Origin: an uncultured Candidatus Melainabacteria bacterium
GTDB taxonomy: Bacteria > Cyanobacteriota > Vampirovibrionia > Gastranaerophilales > Gastranaerophilaceae
Direction of reading: 5' to 3'
DNA: 24,201 nt
NCBI GenBank assembly: GCA_934693215.1
Contig: CAKUVB010000004.1
Span: forward strand, 1-24,201
How positions within the stretch are numbered: position 1 is the stretch's first letter; every line of letters starts with the position of its first letter. A program made the position numbers and the translations under genes. Positions 1 through 8,260 of the stretch are shown here, one piece after another. Below the pieces are notes generated by a model. The model saw only the letters and a program-made list of their open reading frames with translations, had not been told where the DNA came from and did no database searches.

Positions 1-230
1 GGGGTGTCTATAACATTGATTTTGCAACCCTTATAATTGATTGAAATGTTTTTAGAAAGAATTGTTATACCACGTTCTTTTTCTAAATCGTTGCTATCTA
101 AAACTCGTTCTTGTACTTGTTGGTTTTCTCTAAAAACACCAGCTTGTTGCAACATACAGTCAACCATCGTAGTTTTACCATGGTCAACGTGAGCAATAAT
201 TGCTATGTTTCTTATTTTATCTTTATTCAT
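1..230 (-). CDS. typA: GTP-binding protein TypA/BipA, N-terminal fragment cut by window edge
   Basis: Translating the minus strand from the ATG at 228-230 gives MNKDKIRNIAIIAHVDHGKT and continues for 76 codons to the window edge. Visible motifs are the G1 P-loop (AHVDHGKTT, about residues 13-21), the switch I signature RGITI (about 53-57) and the beginning of G3 (VIDTP). The P-loop and the spacing to RGITI fit the translational GTPases. The N-terminus, with KIRNIAIIAHVDHGKTT and VLDSNDLEKERGITI, fits TypA/BipA better than EF-G or LepA. TypA is a ribosome-associated GTPase involved in ribosome assembly and stress adaptation. An AGGAAG ribosome-binding site lies just upstream of the ATG. Only the first part of the G domain is in the window, so domains II to V cannot be judged. 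Confidence 0.9.
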   Translation of the reverse strand, partial: MNKDKIRNIAIIAHVDHGKTTMVDCMLQQAGVFRENQQVQERVLDSNDLEKERGITILSKNISINYKGCKINVIDT

Positions 231-360
231 ATAAACTTCCTATCTATTTTTACTAGTGTTGTTTCTACACTCTTATTTTATTCTAAGAATAATCTGTTTT
301 CAACTAAAAAACTCATTTTGTAAAAGAGGATATAAAAATATGCCCTCAACTATCTGAAAG

Positions 361-408
361 TCAAGATGTGTGCAAGAAAGCATACGTACCGTCTTGAAAC
401 CGTATTTC
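361..408 (-). promoter_or_regulatory. Candidate structured leader between the GH13 gene and typA
   Basis: The 210-bp gap between the GH13 stop and typA holds an extended hairpin. TCAAGATG (361-368) pairs with CGTCTTGA (390-397) with one G-U pair. TGTGC (369-373) pairs with GCATA (380-384) across a 6-base loop, leaving a 5-base bulge. A smaller GAAA/TTTC hairpin (396-408) overlaps its edge. It lies about 130 bases upstream of the typA start, so it could be a 5' leader structure or the 3' end of the GH13 transcript. No T-tract follows on the minus strand, so it is not a standard terminator. I do not recognise a riboswitch class. Confidence 0.22.
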
Positions 409-440
409 ACAAATGTTATTGTATGATTTTTTTTGTTAAA

Positions 441-3400
441 TTATTTTGCTGAAGAAACAAGTGATAAGTTTGACCCTGTTTGTACATTTTTAGGAGTTGA
501 ATATGGATTTGCAACTCCGATATTGTATTGAGGGTTGAAGTATGTACGTTTCTTCATACCATGGAATGATGGAGTATATTTCTTTTCAAGTTTATGTTTT
601 TCTGCAATTGATTCTTTAACTTCATCAGGTTGATAGTATAATCTCAAAACACCTTCTGGAGCTGTCATTTTAGAGATATATACAGGTTCAACTCTACCAT
701 CATCAAATACTCTTTCAAGATAGCAATTACCTTTATCATCACGTTTTGATTTATAAGAAGATGGATCTGTTTCATCAACGTTTTTGAATATTAGATTTTC
801 AGGAATATCAAAATTTGTACCAGTCTTATATGTTTGTAACATTAATTTATCAAGTTTAACATCTGTTGGGTGAGGGTTTAGGTATTCATCAATTTTGTTG
901 ATGTCAACATTACCTTCATCTAATGGATTATCAAGGCTTATACCGTTGTAGTTGAATACGGCAACTGCCATTGAACCATCTGATGATTGAGCTAAAATTG
1001 CTGGACATTTTAAACCTGAACCTGGACGTTTGTCATCTGCACTATCACCATAAACATCGTTTAATTTAAACATTGTACCGTTGTTTAAAGGTGCAAGTTT
1101 TGCATCTATATTATTAGCTCTAGTTCTAACGATACCGTCCATAGCTTTTTTATGAGAAGCAATATGCTCTTTGTAGTTTGGATTACCTTCTTGAACAGAA
1201 TCCCAATCAATAGGGTTTCTATTACCATGATAAAGGTTAGCTTTCTTTTCTTCGTAGCCTGTCATTGCAAATTCGTCACCTGCGTAAACTGTAGGGTTTC
1301 CAGGAATAGCATTTATCATTTGAGTAAACATTCTAACTTTTGCTGCCGGAATGCCGATTGCAATTTTTTCTACTAAATTATCAAATTCTTTCTTGTGTTT
1401 TTTGTCGCCAAGATAAGTATTCTTTAAATCATATTTTTCTTTTGCTTGTTCAGTCAAAATGTTGTAAGCAGTATTAATATCTTTTGCACCAAATCCATTT
1501 TTTTCTAATTGTTTTTTGTATGAATCAGGAAGAAGTTTGTTGTCATTATTATCATTACTGTTTAAATAATAATTACCATTTACAACATCTTTCACTGATT
1601 TTGAATATGCTGCATAGATTTTGTTTGAATCTTCTTGAATACTTCTTCTAGCATTATCGTCAGGAGCATTTTTCATACGTTCTGCAGTCATTATTCTGTT
1701 TGCAATACCAATGCTTGAACGTAACCAGTTTGCTTTAGCAACAGCCATTGGGCTAACATTGTTGAAATAATTTTCATCAGATTCAACAATTTGTCTACCT
1801 GTTTTTCCAAAATATTCAGAGTTTGGTTTTTCTAAATCATTTTCAAACATCATATCGTTCATTAACATATATGCAGTTTTTCGATGATTAATTTCTTCTG
1901 GAGTTGAATGGTTATCAAGATTTGAGTGGAATAAGCCCATATCTAATCCATAACATTCAGCCATTCTTGGTTTATCGTGGTTGCCACCGAAGGTATAAGC
2001 ATTTCTTTTATAATCCAATGATTTATCTGCGAATTTGTCTAACGCACCAGCCAACAAGCCAACTCGTCTTTCTTCTGTTGAGTTATTGTTATCACCGTCT
2101 TCAACACCGTTTTCTGCAACGAAATCTTTGCCGAAGGTATCAAGACCTGCAGTGAAGAAGTGAGAATAATTAGCTTCTGTATTCATGCCGGCTTCTCTTA
2201 TAAGAATATCAGAAATTTTACCGGAATCTTTGAATCTTGCAGATGAGTTTGGATTATTTTGAGCAGCTAATGCATCATCTGAACCATAAGTGGATTTCGC
2301 AATATCATACAAATCTGTAAACTCAGCAAGAATTAAAGAATTAGGATTTTCTTCTTTTACGGCTTTTGTTGCCGGAGCCCAGATGTTGATTACTTCTGAT
2401 AGTTGGTTGTCAGCAGTATCATCAAGATTTCTAACTGCGTCCATATCTGCAACGTCTTTTGCTGCGTCTATTCTGTGGTCTAAACCTAAACCTGAACGGT
2501 CTACCATAGCTTCGGCATATCTAAAACTTAAAGCATTTGTATCTTTGAATCTTGTTCTAATAGAACGTGATAGTAATGATACATCACCTGTATTTAAGTT
2601 TTCTGTTCCATGTTTGATTTTATGAACAATTTGGTTAGCCTCATCTTCAGGGCTATCACCATTAATTCCGATATTTTTTAATGTTGCTTCTTTTTCAAGT
2701 CTGTCATAGTCATAAGTTAATGTTCCGTCTTTCAAAACTTTTGTTTCTGCACTAGGAACAAGTGATTTAATAATTGCATATTTTGTAATATCACTAGCTA
2801 CTAATGGAACAACATATTGACCGTATTCTGTCAATTTAGAGCCATCAGCTTGGAAGATTTTTTCGTCAGAATGTTTGTCAACATCGTGAAGAACATCAGT
2901 TGCAAATTCATGGATTTGATTTGTTAAAACTTTGTCCATTTTATTATATGTATCTGCGTATTTTTCAGGAACTTTGAAACTTTCATCATGCATTGCATCA
3001 TATCTTGATTCCCCAACGTGTTCCAAATCCGGTGAACGTTTTGATAAATATGGAGAAGATAATGCCCCAACTGTATCGTCTGCAAGTTCAATCGAATCAA
3101 GAGGAACAGACATTATAGCTTTGTCTAAAGCTTTTGAATAATTTACATCTTTATCTCTTAAAACATAATCGTTATAGAAAATATTTTCAGAAGTTTCGTC
3201 ATCTAAAGCTACATCATCTGGTAATTGTTGATTATCACGATTATAAATCAAACTATTGATTCTATCTTGAACTTCTTCTGATGAACCACCTAATTTACCG
3301 AGAGTTTTTGCAGTATATTCTGTTTGAACATTTCTTACGTGTTTTGTCCAGTATCTCATAGAATCTGCTAACATATCTCTATTACCGGCATGTGCTCGTG

Positions 3401-4904
3401 CAAGTTTTGTTTCTTCTATGGCACGTTCTTTAGGATTTTTGATACTTTCTAACATTTGAGTGTCGTAATCAGATTCAGTATAGCTCAATTTTGCCATATC
3501 TGTATTAGAATCCCAAGTAACAAATCCACCTTCATCTTTAGGTGCAATTTCTATTCCTGAGAATTTAGAAACAAGTAGAGTTCCTTGTGCTGAATTTAAG
3601 TTGATTTTATCAGATGAATTTCTATTTTTGTTGATAGAATTTAAAGTTCTGATATTAGCATCATATTCAGAAGGGTCGATTTCAAATGCGTTATCAATAA
3701 CTGTATCATCGTGAGTGTTGATAGCTAATTGATTTACAACATCTTCACCGTCTTTGTTTTTGCCAATTGGATTGTTGATATCATAAGCACCAATTAAGTG
3801 TTTTTTATCAGTTCTTTGTTTGTCAGAAACCATTGAATTGTCAAACACTTGAATAAATGTAGGTTGTTTAGGGTCATAATCTTTGTTTTTAGTAACTTTA
3901 ATTTGACCATCTGATTGAACTTCGTAGTTGTGAGGTGCGTTTACAACTTTGTGGTTAAGGTTTTGCATGTTTTTAGGAACAACACCCATACCTAAAGCTG
4001 CATCTTCTATACCTTGCATTCTGAACATATAATATTCGTGTGGTTTATCAGCTTGATTCATCCAACGAATAGCATATTGGAAGTTTACACCTTCAAGACC
4101 TTGAGAGGTGTATGCACTATCAGAAACAAATCCCATACCATTTTTGAACAATTCTTTTTGCATTGTATTGTAGTTGTTAATATTACCAATCACAGATGAT
4201 GGTTGATTCATTTTCTTAATCCAATATAAGTGATAACCTCTGTTGTCAGCACCTGTCATTGGAGTTGGAATAAATCTTTTAACACCTCTGCGTTTTAACT
4301 CAGGGATTGTTTTTATAATACCAGCCATTGTACCGCCCGCTCTGTTGGTAAATGTGCTGCTGAAATTTGATAAATCTTTTGCGTTAGGGTCTTTTTTTAT
4401 TTCCCCTGTGTTGTCATCATGGAAACCGGCAAAAACATATCCGGGACGCATTGTATCAGGAAGTGCCAAGTACATAGGACCTTGTACAATAACACTTGTA
4501 CCTTTTCTTGAAATCATGTTTAGGTTGTCACCACAAACAGATTTGTCATCGTCCTTAGCATATTTTACCCAGCTTGGATTACTTTTGTTTGTAAGTTTAT
4601 AGCGGTATGCAACAGGTTCAGAATCTTTTAATTTTAGTTCGTTTTCAATATCAACGTCAGCACCTTTAGGAGTCAATTTTTTGGTAAAGTAAGGTTTTGG
4701 CTGACCGTCTTTCTTATCTGCAACGGAATATGAATAATCATAGTCATTTCTTTTTACATGGAAAAATTCTACTGAACAATCCCAATGTTTTGCATCATAA
4801 AGAAAATTGAAATTATACAAAGGAATACCCTCTGTAGACTTCTTGTGTTGATACCCTTTGAAGCCGACCTTAGCTGTCGGTTGCATATTACTTTTAATTT
4901 CCAC
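441..4904 (-). CDS. Giant GH13-type alpha-glucan hydrolase/transferase (1487 aa)
   Basis: This is a glycoside hydrolase family 13 protein acting on alpha-glucans. Catalytic region II is HRIDAAKD (810-817), with nucleophile D813 and R811 two residues before it. Region III is LILAEFTD (857-864), with acid/base E861. Region IV is GGNHDKPR (973-980), with D977. The (beta/alpha)8 barrel closes with PGNPTVYAGDE (1201-1211). Residues about 30-110 look like an N-terminal beta-sandwich of the CBM48/E-set type, and about 1275-1425 like the C-terminal beta domain. There is no signal peptide, so a cytoplasmic role in storage-glucan or maltodextrin metabolism is likely. Most GH13 enzymes have 450-800 residues; here about 520 residues separate the region I-like stretch (about 256-271) from region II. 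The start is GTG, because AAGGAG lies 7 bases upstream of it and is too far from the next ATG (residue 7). Substrate and exact reaction cannot be read from sequence. Confidence 0.85.
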   Translation of the reverse strand: MEIKSNMQPTAKVGFKGYQHKKSTEGIPLYNFNFLYDAKHWDCSVEFFHVKRNDYDYSYSVADKKDGQPKPYFTKKLTPKGADVDIENELKLKDSEPVAYRYKLTNKSNPSWVKYAKDDDKSVCGDNLNMISRKGTSVIVQGPMYLALPDTMRPGYVFAGFHDDNTGEIKKDPNAKDLSNFSSTFTNRAGGTMAGIIKTIPELKRRGVKRFIPTPMTGADNRGYHLYWIKKMNQPSSVIGNINNYNTMQKELFKNGMGFVSDSAYTSQGLEGVNFQYAIRWMNQADKPHEYYMFRMQGIEDAALGMGVVPKNMQNLNHKVVNAPHNYEVQSDGQIKVTKNKDYDPKQPTFIQVFDNSMVSDKQRTDKKHLIGAYDINNPIGKNKDGEDVVNQLAINTHDDTVIDNAFEIDPSEYDANIRTLNSINKNRNSSDKINLNSAQGTLLVSKFSGIEIAPKDEGGFVTWDSNTDMAKLSYTESDYDTQMLESIKNPKERAIEETKLARAHAGNRDMLADSMRYWTKHVRNVQTEYTAKTLGKLGGSSEEVQDRINSLIYNRDNQQLPDDVALDDETSENIFYNDYVLRDKDVNYSKALDKAIMSVPLDSIELADDTVGALSSPYLSKRSPDLEHVGESRYDAMHDESFKVPEKYADTYNKMDKVLTNQIHEFATDVLHDVDKHSDEKIFQADGSKLTEYGQYVVPLVASDITKYAIIKSLVPSAETKVLKDGTLTYDYDRLEKEATLKNIGINGDSPEDEANQIVHKIKHGTENLNTGDVSLLSRSIRTRFKDTNALSFRYAEAMVDRSGLGLDHRIDAAKDVADMDAVRNLDDTADNQLSEVINIWAPATKAVKEENPNSLILAEFTDLYDIAKSTYGSDDALAAQNNPNSSARFKDSGKISDILIREAGMNTEANYSHFFTAGLDTFGKDFVAENGVEDGDNNNSTEERRVGLLAGALDKFADKSLDYKRNAYTFGGNHDKPRMAECYGLDMGLFHSNLDNHSTPEEINHRKTAYMLMNDMMFENDLEKPNSEYFGKTGRQIVESDENYFNNVSPMAVAKANWLRSSIGIANRIMTAERMKNAPDDNARRSIQEDSNKIYAAYSKSVKDVVNGNYYLNSNDNNDNKLLPDSYKKQLEKNGFGAKDINTAYNILTEQAKEKYDLKNTYLGDKKHKKEFDNLVEKIAIGIPAAKVRMFTQMINAIPGNPTVYAGDEFAMTGYEEKKANLYHGNRNPIDWDSVQEGNPNYKEHIASHKKAMDGIVRTRANNIDAKLAPLNNGTMFKLNDVYGDSADDKRPGSGLKCPAILAQSSDGSMAVAVFNYNGISLDNPLDEGNVDINKIDEYLNPHPTDVKLDKLMLQTYKTGTNFDIPENLIFKNVDETDPSSYKSKRDDKGNCYLERVFDDGRVEPVYISKMTAPEGVLRLYYQPDEVKESIAEKHKLEKKYTPSFHGMKKRTYFNPQYNIGVANPYSTPKNVQTGSNLSLVSSAK

Positions 4905-5017
4905 TATAAGACTCCTTACCTATATATACTAACATTTCTAAATGCAATATATTGCTAGCATGGACTTGTTATGTTACAAAAATTTTACAATTTAAATGTA
5001 AAGATAAAAATGTATAT

Positions 5018-6391
5018 TTATCTAACAAAATGCAACAAATAAATTGTAACTAGAGAAAAATAAACAAAAAGTCCTACAACGTCAATGGTTGTTGCAATCA
5101 CTGGGCCAGATGCGATAGCTGGGTCAACTTTTATTTTTTTCAAAACAAACGGAGTACAAGTTCCGATAATTGTTGCAGTTGTCATATTGATAACCATAGC
5201 TAAACCTACAATAACACCTAAAGCAACACTATGTTGCCATTGAGATGTTACAAGAGTAACTAAAGCTCCAAAAACTAAACCTATTAATAAACCAATGCCA
5301 GCTTCTCTAAATATATGGTACATTGCTGATTTTAGAGTAACTTGTCCTGTTGATAAACCACGAACCATTAATGTAATACTTTGAGTACCAATGTTGCCGC
5401 CTAGTCCAGCTAATAATGGCATAAAGATTGCGATAATTGGTAATGCTCTTAATGTACCGTCAAAATGATGAGCAACATTAACAGCTATGAATTCACCAAT
5501 CAAAGTTATAAACAACCAAGGAGTTCTTGCTTTTACCGCATGGAACAAGTTTCCTGATAAGATATCATCTTCATCTTCAACCATTTCGGTTGCGATACCT
5601 GATGATGTATAAATTTCGTCGGTAGTTTCTTCTTCTACAATATCTTGAGCATCGTCCCAAGTAACAATCCCTTTTAATCTGTTGTATAAATCAACTACAG
5701 GAAGTGCATTGAACTGATATTTCATAAACTCATCAGCAATATAGTCTTGCAAATCATCAACGTGAAGTTTAACAATATCTCGAATCATTATATCTGTTAC
5801 TTTTTGATGAACAGGAGATGTTAAAAGTGTTCTTAAAGAAACAACACCTAGCAAATGATTTTGTTTGTCGACAACATAGACATAGTATAAATCCATATTG
5901 TCTTTTTCCGCTTTAATTCTGATTGTATTCAAAACCCCTTGTACGTCCATATCTGCATAAACTGTCAAAACCAAAGGGTTCATAATACCACCGGCAGATT
6001 CTTCGTTGTATGTTAAAAGTTCTCTGACTTCAGATGAGAATTTGTGAGGAAGTTTGTCAAGATATGATTCCGTATCATCTTCTTCCATATCCCCCAAAAC
6101 GTCAGCAGCTTCATCATGAGGCATTTTCGCAATTAATCGAGAAGCAAGTTCTTCATCAATTTCCCCTAGAAGTTCTACCTGCAATTGTGGTTGTAAATAT
6201 TCAAGCATATCGGCAGCTTTTTCTTCGTCTAATTGCTTGAAACAAGCAAGACGTTCTTTTGGGTTTAATTCATTGAAAATATCCACCAAGTCGGCAGCAT
6301 GATAACCTTCAAGGGTTTCTTTTAAACCTTTGGAGTTATCATCATCAATAATTTCTCGTAGTCTGTCAACAATGCTTTCGATATTTATCAT
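5018..6391 (-). CDS. mgtE: Magnesium transporter MgtE
   Basis: MgtE is a Mg2+-gated Mg2+ channel of the cytoplasmic membrane. The domain order is canonical. An acidic helical N domain comes first (about residues 30-130 from the ATG). Two CBS domains follow (about 135-255, with the SAGGIMNP entry motif). A connecting helix leads to five membrane segments (about 290-457). Family hallmarks in the membrane part are MPLLAGLGGNIGTQS and DPAIASGPVIATTIDVVGL, whose Asp lines the ion pore in known MgtE structures. I place the start at the ATG at 6391 (457 aa). An in-frame GTG at 6406 would add five residues. Neither start has a Shine-Dalgarno sequence, and a perfect TATAAT lies six bases upstream of the ATG. 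The gene diverges from argS. No M-box riboswitch fits in the 75-bp gap, so regulation is probably through the protein's own Mg2+ sensing. Confidence 0.95.
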   Translation of the reverse strand: MINIESIVDRLREIIDDDNSKGLKETLEGYHAADLVDIFNELNPKERLACFKQLDEEKAADMLEYLQPQLQVELLGEIDEELASRLIAKMPHDEAADVLGDMEEDDTESYLDKLPHKFSSEVRELLTYNEESAGGIMNPLVLTVYADMDVQGVLNTIRIKAEKDNMDLYYVYVVDKQNHLLGVVSLRTLLTSPVHQKVTDIMIRDIVKLHVDDLQDYIADEFMKYQFNALPVVDLYNRLKGIVTWDDAQDIVEEETTDEIYTSSGIATEMVEDEDDILSGNLFHAVKARTPWLFITLIGEFIAVNVAHHFDGTLRALPIIAIFMPLLAGLGGNIGTQSITLMVRGLSTGQVTLKSAMYHIFREAGIGLLIGLVFGALVTLVTSQWQHSVALGVIVGLAMVINMTTATIIGTCTPFVLKKIKVDPAIASGPVIATTIDVVGLFVYFSLVTIYLLHFVR

Positions 6392-6397
6392 AATTTC

Positions 6398-6426
6398 ATT
6401 ATACACTAAACATCTTTTTGAGTTAT
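6398..6426 (-). promoter_or_regulatory. Candidate mgtE promoter implying a leaderless mRNA
   Basis: On the minus strand a perfect TATAAT occupies 6403-6398, six bases before the ATG at 6391. Transcription would be expected to begin at or within a base or two of that ATG. The sequence 17 bases upstream (ATAACT, 6426-6421) is a poor -35 match, so the call rests on the -10 box and the lack of any ribosome-binding site. Confidence 0.35.
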
Positions 6427-6466
6427 AATTATATTTATCAGAATTATAAAGTGTGAAAGGTTTATT

Positions 6467-8176
6467 ATGTACAAGAATTTATTACTTGATGATATTGAAA
6501 CAGCGATAGAAAAAGCAATACAAGATAAAAAATTAGGTAGTATGGAAGAATACAAAAAAGGTTCTCTAATTATAGAAAAACCAAAGAATCCTGATTTTGG
6601 GGATTTTGCAGTGAATGTATCTTCTTTAGCTAGACAAGCAAGAATAGCTCCGCCAATGATTTCAAATGCTATTGTTGAAAATCTTGCAAATACTAATTAT
6701 GAAACATCTGTTGTTGGTGTATTTATTAATTTTAAATTGTCAGATAAACTTTTAACTGATGTTATTCAAGAAATTTTAGATAAAAAAGAAAATTATGGTA
6801 AACCAGAAAAAATAGATGCAGAAAAAATAATTCTTGAATATGTTTCTGCAAACCCTACAGGTCCTTTTCATATAGGACATGGAAGATGGGCAGCTATGGG
6901 AAGTGCTTTAGCAAATTTACTATCTTTTTATGGTCACAATGTTTTTCAAGAATTTTATATCAATGATGCAGGTTCTCAAATCCAAAAACTTGGACGTTCT
7001 CTGCTTATTAGAGTAAAACAAGAACTTGGTGAAAATGTAGATTTTCCTGAAGATGAAGAAGAAAGAAAAAATTATTATGCAGGTGAATATCTTATTCCTG
7101 TTGCTAAAAAATTCTTAGAAGAAAATAAGCCAACAGAAGATATTAGTGTATTATCTGATTATGCAAAAAATTATATGGAAAAAGTTCAAAAAGATTTGTT
7201 AGAAAAGTTCAGAGTTCATTTTGACAAATTTTATTCAGAACTTGATTTACATAAATCAGGCAAGGTTGATGCAAGTTATACAAAACTTTCTCAAAGTGGC
7301 AAATTATATGAAAAAGACGGAGCTATTTGGTTTAAATCATCAGAATATGGTGATGATCAAGATAGAGTTATAAAAAAAGCAGATGGGTCTAACACTTATT
7401 TGACTGCTGATATAGCTTATCATATTGATAAACTTGAAAGAGGTTTTGATAGATTAATAAATATTTGGGGTGCAGACCATCATGGTTATGTACCAAGAGT
7501 AAAAGCCTCTATAGAAGCTCTTGGATATGACCCGAATAAACTTGAAGTTTTGTTAGGTCAATTGGTAAATCTTGTTATTAACGGTAACGAAGTTCGTATG
7601 GGTAAAAGACGTAATATGGTTACTTTAGAGGATTTAATAGACGAAGTTGGAGTTGATGCTACAAGATTTTGGATGTGTATGAGAAATATTGATACAACTC
7701 TTGATTTTGATATAGAGTTAGCTAAGACTGCATCTGATGAAAATCCTGTGTTCTATGTTCAATATGCACACGCAAGATTATGCTCTATTTTAAGACACGT
7801 AATTTCAGAAAAACTTAATACGGAAACAGGTGAAAAAACACCTGCACCTATGACAGAAGAAGAATATAATCAAGCTATATCAGTTGTTGATTATGAAGCT
7901 ATGAAAAAAGCAATTCCAACGGCAAAGAAACTTATTTTGAAATTAGAAGAGTTTAAGTCAATGATTGATTTATCAGCAAAACATAGATATGTTTATACCG
8001 TTTGTAGATATGTACAAGATTTGGCTGGCGAATTCCATTCTTTCTACAATTCAAATAGAGTTATATCAGATGATAAAGAACTTATGAAATCAAGAGTTGC
8101 GTTAGTTTATGCAATAAAAATAGTTCTAAAAAATGCTCTTGATATTTTAGCTGTAAATGCACCGGAAAGAATGTAA
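6467..8176 (+). CDS. argS: Arginyl-tRNA synthetase
   Basis: ArgS is the class I aminoacyl-tRNA synthetase that charges tRNA-Arg in the cytoplasm. The 569 residues match the family's usual length of 550-600. The N-terminal Add-1 domain (about 1-110) begins with an amphipathic helix and contains NPDFGDFAVNV. The catalytic core carries the HIGH signature at 135-138 in NPTGPFHIGHGRW. The KMSK-equivalent loop is RMGKR (377-381), followed by VTLEDLIDEVGVDATRF. The C-terminal DALR anticodon-binding domain contains QYAHARLCSILRHV and ends with the typical PERM. A GAAAGG ribosome-binding site sits upstream of the ATG. The gene stands alone, diverging from mgtE and followed after 84 bases by a gene with its own promoter. 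The degenerate KMSK loop is normal for many ArgRS. Confidence 0.97.
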   Translation: MYKNLLLDDIETAIEKAIQDKKLGSMEEYKKGSLIIEKPKNPDFGDFAVNVSSLARQARIAPPMISNAIVENLANTNYETSVVGVFINFKLSDKLLTDVIQEILDKKENYGKPEKIDAEKIILEYVSANPTGPFHIGHGRWAAMGSALANLLSFYGHNVFQEFYINDAGSQIQKLGRSLLIRVKQELGENVDFPEDEEERKNYYAGEYLIPVAKKFLEENKPTEDISVLSDYAKNYMEKVQKDLLEKFRVHFDKFYSELDLHKSGKVDASYTKLSQSGKLYEKDGAIWFKSSEYGDDQDRVIKKADGSNTYLTADIAYHIDKLERGFDRLINIWGADHHGYVPRVKASIEALGYDPNKLEVLLGQLVNLVINGNEVRMGKRRNMVTLEDLIDEVGVDATRFWMCMRNIDTTLDFDIELAKTASDENPVFYVQYAHARLCSILRHVISEKLNTETGEKTPAPMTEEEYNQAISVVDYEAMKKAIPTAKKLILKLEEFKSMIDLSAKHRYVYTVCRYVQDLAGEFHSFYNSNRVISDDKELMKSRVALVYAIKIVLKNALDILAVNAPERM

Positions 8177-8210
8177 ACTTTTGTGACAAAAACTTCTAGT
8201 GTTGAAATTC

Positions 8211-8239
8211 TTGCCTTGTAGTAAGACTTTATATATATA
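8211..8239 (+). promoter_or_regulatory. Sigma-70-type promoter of the 448-aa membrane protein gene
   Basis: TTGCCT (8211-8216) and TATATA (8234-8239) are separated by exactly 17 bases. The predicted start is near 8246, giving a leader of about 15 bases that contains the AAGGTGA ribosome-binding site before the ATG at 8261. Confidence 0.5.
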
Positions 8240-8260
8240 AGTTGTTTAATAAGGTGAGAT

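Noticed and set aside
2290..2625. Plus-strand frames inside the GH13 gene, the longest being 4243-4602 and 2290-2625
   Set aside because: They are antisense shadows of a gene with intact catalytic motifs and have no ribosome-binding sites.
6392..6466. M-box magnesium riboswitch upstream of mgtE
   Set aside because: The gap to the divergent argS gene is only 75 bases, too short for the roughly 160-base element, and no matching structure is visible.
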